From Lichenibacterium dinghuense (lineage in GTDB: Bacteria > Pseudomonadota > Alphaproteobacteria > Rhizobiales > Beijerinckiaceae): a stretch of DNA of 64,000 bases. The position numbers and the translations under genes were made by a program. Position 1 is the stretch's first letter. Every line of letters starts with the position of its first letter. This document shows positions 9,254 through 17,911 of the stretch, one piece after another. The stretch covers positions 5,423,501-5,487,500 of the forward strand of contig NZ_JAJLMN010000001.1 in assembly GCF_021730615.1 (NCBI RefSeq). Direction: 5' to 3'. The notes under the pieces were generated by a model. It did no database searches, was not told the origin of the DNA, and saw nothing but the letters and a program-made list of their open reading frames with translations.

Positions 9254-10099
9254 CTACCTCTTCGCGCGAAACACGCGCACCGGCGGTGCTTGACGTTGCG
9301 TCGTCAAGCTTTCGCTAACCCTAGCTGCATTCAACCCGAAGCGGAAGCCCACGATAGGGTCGACTCCGGAAAATTCGACGGTCCGACCCGTCCTGATCAC
9401 CGGCGGCGACCCGAGCGTCATCACCTCGGCCCTGATCTCGAACTGGTCGGCTGCACCTCCCGTCAACTCCAGGCCCAAGCTTGTCAACGCGTCGGCACGT
9501 TGACGGCTGCCGGCGAACTCTCCTGGATCGTGCCAGCGGAACCAATCTGGCCCACCCTGCACCGTTCGAATGCGAATGCGGACGCCCAGGTCGTCGCGTC
9601 CCGTCGCGATGGCGAGCCCCTCGATTGGCAACACCTCGTCCGGCCCCGCTACCCAAGCGTCCGCGCCGACGGATACATCGCCGCGCCGCGACACGTGGGC
9701 GAGGACACACAGGCTGTCGGCGCTGGGCGGAGTTGGCATCGCGCCCGGTCGGCCTTCACGAGGCGGATGAGAAACACCGTCGACCGCGGGCGTCGCGCTC
9801 GCCGCTGTGCCGGCGTCAAGGAGGTCGATCAGAAACTTGGCGTCTGTGCCGCCACCGTCCACGCTGGAGACACGGATCTCGAACTCCCCCGGTCCCTCCG
9901 CGACCAAGATCAAGGCCTCCTTTGGGGCGAAAAGGGTGGACCCATTGCGACCCGGCGCCGATATCGTGTCGAGGCGTCCCGCCATGACGGCGATGTCTGC
10001 CCGAGGGTACGGTTCGGACGCCGCCTCGACGTAGCGCAATAGGTACAGGCCTCGCTCAACTCGACAGAAGGAAATGAGAGCGGCTGAACTACCGATCAT
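9254..10099 (-). CDS. hypothetical beta-rich protein next to the RTX-like gene
   Basis: 281 residues that I do not recognise as a named family. The first ~115 residues include LFAPKEALILVAEGPGEFEIRV. The second half (~125-270) reads like a beta-sandwich: CVLAHVSRRGDVSVG, WVAGPDEVLPIEGLAIA, DLGVRIRIRTVQGGPDWFRWHDPGEFAGS and FEIRAEVMTLGSPPV. There is no signal peptide and no transmembrane segment. It lies 24 bases upstream of the RTX-like gene on the same strand and so probably shares its transcript. Its base composition matches the glycan island and not the AT-richer gene upstream. A carbohydrate-binding or surface-protein accessory role is possible but unsupported by any motif. Confidence 0.6.
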   Translation of the reverse strand: MIGSSAALISFCRVERGLYLLRYVEAASEPYPRADIAVMAGRLDTISAPGRNGSTLFAPKEALILVAEGPGEFEIRVSSVDGGGTDAKFLIDLLDAGTAASATPAVDGVSHPPREGRPGAMPTPPSADSLCVLAHVSRRGDVSVGADAWVAGPDEVLPIEGLAIATGRDDLGVRIRIRTVQGGPDWFRWHDPGEFAGSRQRADALTSLGLELTGGAADQFEIRAEVMTLGSPPVIRTGRTVEFSGVDPIVGFRFGLNAARVSESLTTQRQAPPVRVFRAKR

Positions 10100-10418
10100 T
10101 GTTCCCCCCCAACTTTACCGACATCGCTCGTGCTCGGCGACGATCACGGAAGATGTTTTCATCACTGCACCTCGGAGACTTTCGACCTGCAAGCAGACAT
10201 CCGACTATTAACCGAGAGCCCTGACGTCCACGAACCGGTTCCAGCAGTCGTCTCACCCGACTTGCGCGAGCGCGGCGCGTCGTATGATCAGAGTGGGCAT
10301 CAACCCCCTCGACCAGACCTTCTCGATCGGGAACCCTGTCGCGCGGGCCGTCCTCCCTGTCGAATGACGGCCTGCGATAGCCTTCCGCATCCTTAGCCTC
10401 TGCCTATGCGTCCGCCTT
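10100..10418. other. intergenic region, no gene seen
   Basis: This 319-base gap separates the unknown beta-rich gene from the 3' end of the PI-PLC-like gene. No open frame in it has coding character. A short inverted repeat (TCAGAC / GTCTGA, 10419-10436) overlaps the PI-PLC stop codon but lacks a U-run, so it is at best a weak terminator. The promoter of the downstream leftward genes could lie here, but no clear -35/-10 pair was identified. Confidence 0.5.
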
Positions 10419-12293
10419 TCAGACACTGACGTCTGAGACATATTTGATGTAGTGAGGCTGATCAGATGCGGAGGGTTCACTGACAACGAAGACGTATTTA
10501 ACCAGTTTTCCACCTGATCGCATGAATTCAATCGAGTCTAGCCCGTTTTCAGTTTTGACATCGTCAATCAGTGTTGATGCTTTTGACCACATCTGCCCAT
10601 CAGATGAGGATGTATAGCTGATTTTTGTATATTGACCGCCGCTCAGCGAGCTTGGTGCACGAAAGAACAGATAGATCAGTCCATCACTGACACACACGCC
10701 CATAGAGCTACCCAGTTGTGGGTCGCCGGTGACTTTGCCGCAAATCCAGTGATCCAGGTCGCTGGAGTGGCCGTAGTGCATCAGATTGTCTTGGCCGCGC
10801 CAAAAGATCCAAACCTCTCCTCTGAACAATGTCGACACGATAGAATGTGTCGTCGGGCCAAGTGCGTCTATAGGCTTCGCAGGTGGCCAAGTCGACCCGT
10901 CCTCGGACATCGTGTGGAGAATGCGTCCGGTTTGGTCATTGGCATTGAAAAAGATATGCAATTTCCGCTGATGTACTATTGTACATAGACTATTCGATGT
11001 CGTATCGGCTGAATTGATTAGAGAAGGAGGTGTCCAATTTGATGAATTGGTAATAGTCCCATTATCGATCAGCGTCGAAAAATGAATAGTGTTTTTTGTT
11101 GTATCCGTAGATGCGTTCTTATTTTTCCAGAAAAGATACAACGTTCCCTGGAAAGACACAGCATTAAGAGATTGATCCGTCAAAGCCGCGTCTATGATTT
11201 GGGCGCTCGGAGGCCAGCTTGATCCATCCTGCGAGATGCGCCAGATGATCCGCCCGGTATCAGCGCTACGAAAAAACAGCACAAGGCTGCCGAGAAATTG
11301 ATAAGAGAATACTTTAGATGGGGTATAATCCTGAGGGGAGGGCAGGTCCGACAACGTCCAGTCGGGTTTTGCGTTGCGTCCGACAATCAATGGAATCAGA
11401 TCCTGGGTGCCGGAGGCTCCAACAAAGTCCAGAGCAATTACGCCTAACCTGTAGCGCCCTTTATATGAATTCAACCAATTTTGCGTCCGGAACAGCATGC
11501 CATCATTGTTGGATCCAACTGCGAAGTCCTTAGGATCTAAGAGCTTTGTCCATTTTGTAGCACTGAGAAAGTTCAGTATGAACCTCGATCCAAGAGGCTT
11601 TGAGAGCGCTAGTTGAAGAGTATTTTGTATGCTCCACCACTTCGCAGTTTTGGCGCTTTGCCCAGTTTCATTTCCTTTTGCATCGAAGTCGTCTTGAACC
11701 ATACTATTATTGAAGACTTTTGGGTTTCCTTTCGCTTTGTTCCAGAGTTCTGGCGACATATCGATGCCAAAATTGTCGTAATGTTGTGGCCAATTCCACC
11801 TCCGAATCAAGATGATGAAGCCCTTCGCCTCGCCGAGGGTCGGAAAACTTTCTTTCCGATACCACAGCGAAGTTGTGTTCGTGATGATACTGCGGACGTT
11901 CGAGTCGAAATCCGACGAACTCAACTCCTCTTTCAAGGACATCAGTATGGTTTCACCAGGGTGATCACGCAAGAAATTTGCGCATATTCCAAGTACAGTG
12001 TTGTCGCGACCTGCGGCGTAGAAGTCGAGATTGCAGTAAGTCGCCTTCCTTCCCTCACCGTGATAAACTTTCATGATCTTAGCGGCGGAGTCCCATCCGA
12101 GGCGGATGTCGAGGAAGCGTATTCCGGCCTCGAGCTGCTGCTTGAGGTTCAAGGTTTGTGTTTTGATCCAGTTGCTCGGGAATGCGGTAATGTTATAAGC
12201 ACCAGAGTCGTGCGTACCAGGTATGGACATGTCAATGACGTTTGTATCTTTATCGATTGAAGACATCCAATCGGTCATAGATGTCGAGGACAT
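10419..12293 (-). CDS. phosphatidylinositol-specific phospholipase C-like protein with C-terminal propeller-like repeats
   Basis: 624 residues. The N-terminal third is a PI-PLC X domain: IPGTHDSGAY supplies catalytic His28 and Asp29, FLDIRLGW supplies Asp62 and Arg64, and KVYHGEGRK supplies the second catalytic His78. Bacterial PI-PLCs use this His pair to cleave phosphatidylinositol or related phosphodiesters without calcium. The C-terminal half (~320-620) has recurring segments with LYLFWKN, LHIFFNAND, VWIFWRGQD and LIYLFFRAPS, each followed by S-x-D-G-x-x-W; these look like blades of a sialidase-type beta-propeller. No signal peptide is visible. Base composition and codon use are far more AT-rich than in the neighbours, which points to recent acquisition. 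The ATG is preceded by AGGGAG. Confidence 0.85.
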   Translation of the reverse strand: MSSTSMTDWMSSIDKDTNVIDMSIPGTHDSGAYNITAFPSNWIKTQTLNLKQQLEAGIRFLDIRLGWDSAAKIMKVYHGEGRKATYCNLDFYAAGRDNTVLGICANFLRDHPGETILMSLKEELSSSDFDSNVRSIITNTTSLWYRKESFPTLGEAKGFIILIRRWNWPQHYDNFGIDMSPELWNKAKGNPKVFNNSMVQDDFDAKGNETGQSAKTAKWWSIQNTLQLALSKPLGSRFILNFLSATKWTKLLDPKDFAVGSNNDGMLFRTQNWLNSYKGRYRLGVIALDFVGASGTQDLIPLIVGRNAKPDWTLSDLPSPQDYTPSKVFSYQFLGSLVLFFRSADTGRIIWRISQDGSSWPPSAQIIDAALTDQSLNAVSFQGTLYLFWKNKNASTDTTKNTIHFSTLIDNGTITNSSNWTPPSLINSADTTSNSLCTIVHQRKLHIFFNANDQTGRILHTMSEDGSTWPPAKPIDALGPTTHSIVSTLFRGEVWIFWRGQDNLMHYGHSSDLDHWICGKVTGDPQLGSSMGVCVSDGLIYLFFRAPSSLSGGQYTKISYTSSSDGQMWSKASTLIDDVKTENGLDSIEFMRSGGKLVKYVFVVSEPSASDQPHYIKYVSDVSV

Positions 12294-12823
12294 GCCCTGT
12301 TCTCCCTATTTTATGTCGTCTCTACATATTAATATTGTAGATCTGGTGGTACGTTGAGCATCCTATGCTCCATCAAGTAGCCACCGATCGGTCAGCGTTT
12401 TATTTTCATCGCTCTAATGATGGACTCATTGATTCGAGTTTGCTCGTGTTTGAGCGACTCACATCGAAGTGGCGATAAGTCGACGGCCAAGGAACGCGAA
12501 CCTCACACCATCACGACCCGCTTCTCGACTTACGAGGAGACATTCCTACCCTCCACATTTCATCGGCGATGCGCTTTCACCATCTGATATGAATCGAGAC
12601 TTGTCCAGTCGAAAACTCGATTTTTCGTTGCGAGACATCACGTTGGTCAACGCTGCCCGTCACGCGAAGACATGATCGGATGTAGACTGCATGCAGCGTC
12701 GCAAAGGCCGACACAAGCGATCGTTACAGAGGTTCGATCAAAGAGACGATTTGGCCCTCGTCGTCATACACGCATCTCGGATGATAAGCTTTCTCGATCG
12801 TGCGCATCCTGCTGTGCTGCTCA
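12294..12823. other. AT-richer intergenic region upstream of the PI-PLC-like gene
   Basis: A 530-base region with no supportable gene. The part nearest the PI-PLC gene is AT-rich and shares its foreign composition. On the minus strand it contains a TACAAT/TAATAT-rich stretch about 45 bases before the ATG that could serve as a -10 region. A palindrome GAGCAT-CCT-ATGCTC lies at 12356-12370 and could be an operator. The remainder up to the fatty acyl-AMP ligase stop shows nothing I can name. Confidence 0.4.
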
Positions 12824-14488
12824 TCAAGGCGGTTCAAGCACCAGTCCGGCAACCGAGGTCTCCAGATCTCCGACCGACGCAATCACGGACTCAAGCGACC
12901 TCAAATAGGACGCGCGGCACGCCTCCCGCCTCACCTTGCCGCTGCTCGTCTTCGGCAAACTCCCCGCCCGCACGAGCACGACCTCGTGCAGACGCACGCC
13001 GTGGTACAGCGCCACGGCTTCCAGGGCCGCCTTGTGCATGGCCGCGACGGGCGGCGCGGCGAGGCCGCGCGCCACCTCCTGGACGAGAACGACCGCCTCG
13101 GTCCCGTCCACCTCGCGCGCGAAAGCCGCCCCGACGTCGCCGAAGCTCGGGTGGCAGGCCGCCACCGTCGCCTCGACGTCGGCCGCGTGGATCTTCTCCC
13201 CCCGGTGGACGATGACATCCTTGATCCGCCCCGTGACGGTCAGGACGCCGCCGCGCAGCACGCCGAGATCGCCGGTCCGCAGGAAGAAACGCCCGGGGTG
13301 GGCGGCGAGCCGCGCCCCGAACGCGGCCCGCGTCGCGTCGGCGAGGCCGAGGTAGCCCACGCCGACGTGAGGGCCGGAGATCCAGATCTCGCCCTCCTCG
13401 CCGTCGCGACGGGGTTGCAAGGTCTCCGGGTCGGCGATCGCGACGAGCGAGCCCACCGCCGGTGCCCCGCAACGGGCCGTCAGCGCCGGGTCTGTGGCTT
13501 CGGCTGTTCCCTCGGCGTCCGCGCGCGACAGATAGTCACCCGACACGAAGGTCACGGCCTCGGCCATGCCGTAGCAGGGGTAGAGTGCCTCGGCCCGGAA
13601 CCCCGTGGGAGCGAAGCGCCGCGCGAAGTGCCGCAGGGTGGCGAGGCGCACCGGCTCCGCGCCACAGAAGGCCAGCCTCAGGTGGCGCAGATCGAGGTTC
13701 GCGATCACAGCATCGGGCACGCGGCGGGCACACGCCTCGAAGGCGAAGTTGGGCGCGCCGGTGATAGTGGCACGGTGCTGGCCGACGACACTCAACCAAG
13801 CCTCCGGCCGCCGCAGGAACGACAGGGGCGGCATGAGCACGCCGGGCACGCCGAAGTACAGCGGCATCAGCAGCATGGCGAGGCCCATGTCGTGGAACAG
13901 CGGCAGCCAACTCGCGAAACGGTCCCCCGGCGCAACGCCGAATGCGGTGCGGAGCATACCCAGGTTGGCCACCACGTTGGCGTGCGTCAGCATAACGCCT
14001 TTCGGCGCGGAAACGGAGCCGGACGTGTACTGCACGAAGGCCAGGTCGGCCGCCCGAGGCAGGCCGAGATCCTGGTTGGCGTCGCCGCTCCCCTCCTCGG
14101 CGCGGATGACTTCCACGCCCGGCGCGATAAATGGGAGATCGGCCCCGCCGGGGGTCACGACCGCGGCGCAGCGTGAGGCCTCGGCGAAGGCCTGCAGGCG
14201 CCGAAGGCTGCCGTTGCGCGGCGGGAGGGGGACGGGCGCGCAGGGCACGCCGGCGTAGAGGCAGCCGAAGAGCGCCACCACGGATCCGGCATCGGACCGG
14301 AGGGCGAGCAGCAGGGGCCGGTCCGCGGGCACGGCGCCGGCGAGGCGGCCCGCGAAGGCTCGCGCCCGGCGGTCCAGCTCCCCATAGGTGAGGACGTCGG
14401 GCTCGCCCTCGCCGCGGGTGAAGAACAACGCCTCGGCGTCCGGTCGGAGCCGCGCGTGTTCGCGAAGGGACTCGACGACGGTGGTCAA
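12824..14488 (-). CDS. fatty acyl-AMP ligase (FAAL-type AMP-dependent synthetase)
   Basis: 554 residues of the ANL superfamily. FVQYTSGSVSAPKGVMLTH is the ATP-binding P-loop. SWLPLFHDMGLAMLLMPLYFG is the hallmark of the FAAL branch. RTGDLGVLRGGVLTVTGRIKDVIVHRGEKIH is the hinge region, and LPKTSSGKVRR carries the catalytic C-terminal lysine. FAALs activate a fatty acid as acyl-adenylate and load it onto an acyl carrier protein rather than CoA. An ACP gene lies in the same leftward series, a natural acceptor. I place the start at TTG 14488, with AGGAG 11 bases upstream. The longer open frame to 15028 runs antisense-like over the preceding gene and is arginine-rich noise. Likely role: supplying the acyl group for an acylated glycan or lipid. 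Confidence 0.88.
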   Translation of the reverse strand: MTTVVESLREHARLRPDAEALFFTRGEGEPDVLTYGELDRRARAFAGRLAGAVPADRPLLLALRSDAGSVVALFGCLYAGVPCAPVPLPPRNGSLRRLQAFAEASRCAAVVTPGGADLPFIAPGVEVIRAEEGSGDANQDLGLPRAADLAFVQYTSGSVSAPKGVMLTHANVVANLGMLRTAFGVAPGDRFASWLPLFHDMGLAMLLMPLYFGVPGVLMPPLSFLRRPEAWLSVVGQHRATITGAPNFAFEACARRVPDAVIANLDLRHLRLAFCGAEPVRLATLRHFARRFAPTGFRAEALYPCYGMAEAVTFVSGDYLSRADAEGTAEATDPALTARCGAPAVGSLVAIADPETLQPRRDGEEGEIWISGPHVGVGYLGLADATRAAFGARLAAHPGRFFLRTGDLGVLRGGVLTVTGRIKDVIVHRGEKIHAADVEATVAACHPSFGDVGAAFAREVDGTEAVVLVQEVARGLAAPPVAAMHKAALEAVALYHGVRLHEVVLVRAGSLPKTSSGKVRREACRASYLRSLESVIASVGDLETSVAGLVLEPP

Positions 14489-14544
14489 ACAGATCTGCTC
14501 TCCTGAGCCATATCGGCGAGTCGACCCTGCGGCACGCGACGGGG

Positions 14545-17500
14545 CTATCCAGATCCCGTCACGGGGAAAATACCATCGCCGGTCACAGAAGACGCGGCGA
14601 CTGCACCCAGGCGATAAGACCGCCCCTTTCCGCTCCAGCGGAAGCGGAACGCGTCGCGCTCGGCCTCCGTGTAGAGATGCCTGATCACCTCGGACTCGTA
14701 GATGCTGTCGAGCCAATGCGGGGGCGCCACGAAGGAGGCGAGAAAGGGTCGGTAGGTCGCGTCGTAGCCCTGGCTTTCGGAGGTGTTCGCGAAGGGGATG
14801 GCGACGCGGTCGCGGTCGACGAGCCAGCCGAGTTCGGCCTCCCTCGCAGCGAGAGCGTCCTCCTGGCGCAACACCAAGACCCTCAACCGGTCCGACGCGA
14901 AACGGAGGGACTTGCGGGCGTGGTCGAAGCGGTGCTCGCGGACGTCGAAGCCGAACGTCGCCTTGTACGTGTCGTCGAACCAGGCGCCCCAGAGATCGGG
15001 AATCCGAGCGATCCCTCGTCCGTCCCACCAGGCGATCAGGGCCTCGCGGTCCCTCACGATGTCCGCGCCGGTCTCCGCGCGATGCCGCTCTGCGGTGTAG
15101 AATGCCTGCGACAGGATGCGCGCGACGGGGTCGCGGATGCTGGTGACGAAGCGGAACCGCCTCTCAGGATCATCGACGGTTCGGGCCACCTTCGACGCGA
15201 GCCTGCACATCGGCTCAGGGTCGGTGCCCTTCAATGCCATCGCGCGGGGACCGAGGAAGTGGAGGTGGATCGCATTCGGGAAACCGGCGCTATGAAGGGC
15301 GGCGGCTAGCGCCATGGATCCGGTCTTCCCGAACGAGAGACAGCCCAGGGTCGGCGGCGAGTCGCGCTGCTCCGGCTCCTGTGGCGGGGCGGAGACGTCG
15401 AGCGTCGACGTGTTCGCATACCACCCGTTGCGGGTGTCGAAGCCCAGCCAGGCGTCCGCGAGGGCGCCGATGTCGACCGCGATGCCGCCGAGTGCCTTGA
15501 TGCGGGCACAGTACACCTTGCCCAGCAGGCCCGCCGCGACCAGGAACACGCAGCCGGGCCGGGGCACGGACAGCGTGTCCATGAGCCGCTCGTAGGCTGT
15601 CGGGAAGTGCGGAGTCGCCGGCCCGGCGCCAGTCGCCGAGGGCAGGCGCTGCTCGCCAGGGACGACGTGCTCGATCACGCGCCCGATCCCCGCCCGTCGG
15701 GCGAGGGCCTGCGCGAGGCCCGGGTGGGGCGAAATCATCCCGAGGACGTCCTGTCCTTTGAGCAGCGCGGTCAGGAACGGCGTCTCGGCGTCGAGGGCGC
15801 GCAGCACGAGGGCATCGGTGAAGCGGACGTCGGGGCGTCCGGCGAAGCATCGCCGCAGCCACCGCTCCTGCCACGCCAAGTACCCGTAGTGCGCCGTGTC
15901 CCGGCGGAGCCGCTCCGCGCTGCAGGCGCCCACGACGTCGGCCGCGAGGATGGCCCTCTCGTAGGACGCGCGCAGGCGGGCGCGCTCTTCGGCCTGCGTC
16001 TCGGATGCGGTCTCGCCGAACCAGTTCTCCCACACCACGTCCAGCATGGCGCCCCGCTCGTCAGTCCCCAGACTGGCTACAACCTCCGCCCCCTCGCCGA
16101 TGAGGTAGCGCGCCTCGCCGTCCCCCACGCGGATGAAGGCAAAGGGCCGGCGCGCGCGGATCGCGGACGCGATCGCCCCGCGCAGCGCCGGGGCGTCGAG
16201 CCACGCTTCGGAGGCGGCGTGGTCCCCTGCCGCGGCGATCTCCTCGTCGCGCGGATGCATGAGGGCCAGCTTGGCGTGGCCGCTGATCATCGCGAGATGC
16301 CGCGGGGCTCGAGCATGGGCAGCATCGACGCCTTCGCGCCTGAGGATGTCGATCACCGACAGGAGTTCGGCGTAACGGGCCTCGCCGCTGAGCAGGTCGA
16401 GGTAGTCGCGCAGGAAGGCGAGGTGGCGATAGCCGTCGGCGAAGGCCCGCGCGAGGACGTCCAGCCCCTGAGCCGCGCGGCCCTCATCCCTGAGAGCCAC
16501 ACCTTCCCTCCAGGCCGCCTCGGGCGTGGGGACGAGGTCGCCACCGGGCGATGTGGGCCGTAGTGGATCGTCGGCGGTCGGCGACGCGGGCTCCGGACGC
16601 TTCTCGGACGCCACCGCATCCTCGCCCGTGCGGACCGGACCGGAAGGTGCATCGGCGTCCATCAGGGCGCGCCTCAGGAGGTCTCCAAACTGTCCGCCCT
16701 CGATCAGCGCCATGTGGGCGTCGTGCCCGTCGACGTCCGGCACCGCCTCGACCGTCACACCGCTGATGCCGGCCAGGGCCAGTGCTGCCGCAGCATCCTG
16801 GGCGTTGTCCGCGCTGTGGACGAGGCATACGCGCGGCCGCGGCGAAGCCGTCGCGTAGAGGCGCGCCAGATCCGGCAGGTGAGGTCGTCGACGGTCGGCC
16901 CCGCGGTACGATACGATCTGCTCTTCCGAGATCAGGATCATCGCGTTGACTGCGAGCACGGCGGCGGCGCCCATCTCGAGCCCGTACAGCAGAGCGGCGT
17001 ACCCGCCATTAGAGTTACCGTAGCAAGCGATGCGGGTCGCCCCGAGTTCGTCGACGACGCCTCGCAGGGTTCGGATTGTCGCACCCCGGTCGCCGCCCAG
17101 CGTTCGCAGGCCGCCCGCGTAGAGCTCACCGTCGGGGTCGCGGAGGTAGACGACGTGGACGCCGAGCGGGGCGAACCAGCGATGTGCGATGGGCAGCGGG
17201 AAGCCGAGCGAGCCGTGGCGGCCGCAGAAGACGAGCAGCACCTCGGTCGCGTTGCCGCACCGCACCACTCGCATCTCCTGCGCGGCGTCGTCCAGGAAAC
17301 CCGCGAAGTTCGGGTCGTCGACGGCCGGCGGCATGCGTGAGAGCAGCATCGCGAGCCTCGCGACGTAGAGGCTGCCCGGGAAGGCCGCGACGAGATGGGG
17401 TGCGGCATGGGCCGCGGCGGCGAGTGCCCCATACCGGATCAGGTGCTCCAGCGCCAGGAACCAGAGCTTCGCATCGCCCGCCTCCGTCCGGGGAAGGCTG

Positions 17501-17553
17501 TCCTGCTCGAAGCAGTGGCGAAGGTGGCGCGCCAAGCTGCGCGGATCAGACAT
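14545..17553 (-). CDS. three-part protein: alpha/beta-hydrolase-like, GT-D glycosyltransferase and sulfotransferase-like domains
   Basis: 1002 residues. The N-terminal part (~1-280) has CYGNSNGGYAALLYG at ~178, a nucleophile elbow like that of serine hydrolases. The middle (~390-715) ends in a GT-D-type domain: FAFIRVGDGEARYLI at ~475 with the D-G-E metal motif, then DVVWENWFG, HYGYLAWQERWL and GLLGKVYCARIKALGG. The C-terminal part (~735-1002) begins CLSFGKTGSMALAAAL, a P-loop-like 5'-phosphosulfate motif, and continues RFRFVTSIRDPVARILS, resembling sulfotransferase or capsule-synthesis proteins. ATG 17553 was chosen because it overlaps the ACP stop by 8 bases; the frame upstream is antisense noise. 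The middle region is clearly paralogous to the protein at 25248-28163. Order of action and substrate are unknown. Confidence 0.75.
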   Translation of the reverse strand: MSDPRSLARHLRHCFEQDSLPRTEAGDAKLWFLALEHLIRYGALAAAAHAAPHLVAAFPGSLYVARLAMLLSRMPPAVDDPNFAGFLDDAAQEMRVVRCGNATEVLLVFCGRHGSLGFPLPIAHRWFAPLGVHVVYLRDPDGELYAGGLRTLGGDRGATIRTLRGVVDELGATRIACYGNSNGGYAALLYGLEMGAAAVLAVNAMILISEEQIVSYRGADRRRPHLPDLARLYATASPRPRVCLVHSADNAQDAAAALALAGISGVTVEAVPDVDGHDAHMALIEGGQFGDLLRRALMDADAPSGPVRTGEDAVASEKRPEPASPTADDPLRPTSPGGDLVPTPEAAWREGVALRDEGRAAQGLDVLARAFADGYRHLAFLRDYLDLLSGEARYAELLSVIDILRREGVDAAHARAPRHLAMISGHAKLALMHPRDEEIAAAGDHAASEAWLDAPALRGAIASAIRARRPFAFIRVGDGEARYLIGEGAEVVASLGTDERGAMLDVVWENWFGETASETQAEERARLRASYERAILAADVVGACSAERLRRDTAHYGYLAWQERWLRRCFAGRPDVRFTDALVLRALDAETPFLTALLKGQDVLGMISPHPGLAQALARRAGIGRVIEHVVPGEQRLPSATGAGPATPHFPTAYERLMDTLSVPRPGCVFLVAAGLLGKVYCARIKALGGIAVDIGALADAWLGFDTRNGWYANTSTLDVSAPPQEPEQRDSPPTLGCLSFGKTGSMALAAALHSAGFPNAIHLHFLGPRAMALKGTDPEPMCRLASKVARTVDDPERRFRFVTSIRDPVARILSQAFYTAERHRAETGADIVRDREALIAWWDGRGIARIPDLWGAWFDDTYKATFGFDVREHRFDHARKSLRFASDRLRVLVLRQEDALAAREAELGWLVDRDRVAIPFANTSESQGYDATYRPFLASFVAPPHWLDSIYESEVIRHLYTEAERDAFRFRWSGKGRSYRLGAVAASSVTGDGIFPVTGSG

Positions 17554-17827
17554 CGCCGACGGATCCAGGAGCGGCGCCGCGCGGCGAAGGCGCGGCGTCG
17601 GCCGACAGTCGTTCGTCGACCCAGGCCGCCAGTGCACGTACGTTGGCAGAGCCCTCCATGAGTTCGATCGGCATCTCCACGCTGAACGCGCTCTCGATCT
17701 CCAGCGCGACCAGCACGGCCTGATGGGAGTCGCTGCCGACCTCGTACAAGTCATCGTCAAGATCGAGATGCACGAGCCCGAGGACATCGGCGCAGATGGC
17801 CGTCACTCGGGCCTGCGTCGGCGTCAT
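17546..17827 (-). CDS. acyl carrier protein
   Basis: A small acidic helical protein of ~93 residues (108 if started at ATG 17872). It contains LYEVGSDSHQAVLVALEIE, where the Ser of G-S-D-S-H is the expected 4'-phosphopantetheine attachment site, although the usual Leu after Ser is His here. ACPs carry acyl chains as thioesters. It stands just before the hydrolase/GT-D/sulfotransferase protein (8-base overlap) and upstream of the acyl-AMP ligase on the same strand, which makes it the likely acceptor for that ligase. I prefer the start MTPTQARVTAI because family members begin close to the first helix. Neither candidate start has a strong ribosome site. Confidence 0.85.
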   Translation of the reverse strand: MTPTQARVTAICADVLGLVHLDLDDDLYEVGSDSHQAVLVALEIESAFSVEMPIELMEGSANVRALAAWVDERLSADAAPSPRGAAPGSVGDV

Positions 17828-17911
17828 GTCGCGGAGCGCGAAGCTGGTGCGAAAAAATCCTTGGCTCCGCATGGGCGGTCATGACACGTCCGGATCATGC
17901 GCGTGTATCCT

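Noticed and set aside
12800-14176. A 458-codon plus-strand frame across the acyl-AMP ligase
   Set aside because: The minus strand has intact ANL motifs; the plus-strand frame lacks any domain.
14489-15028. N-terminal extension of the acyl-AMP ligase frame
   Set aside because: Arg-rich and overlapping the preceding gene; a TTG with AGGAG upstream and the start of homology lie at 14488.
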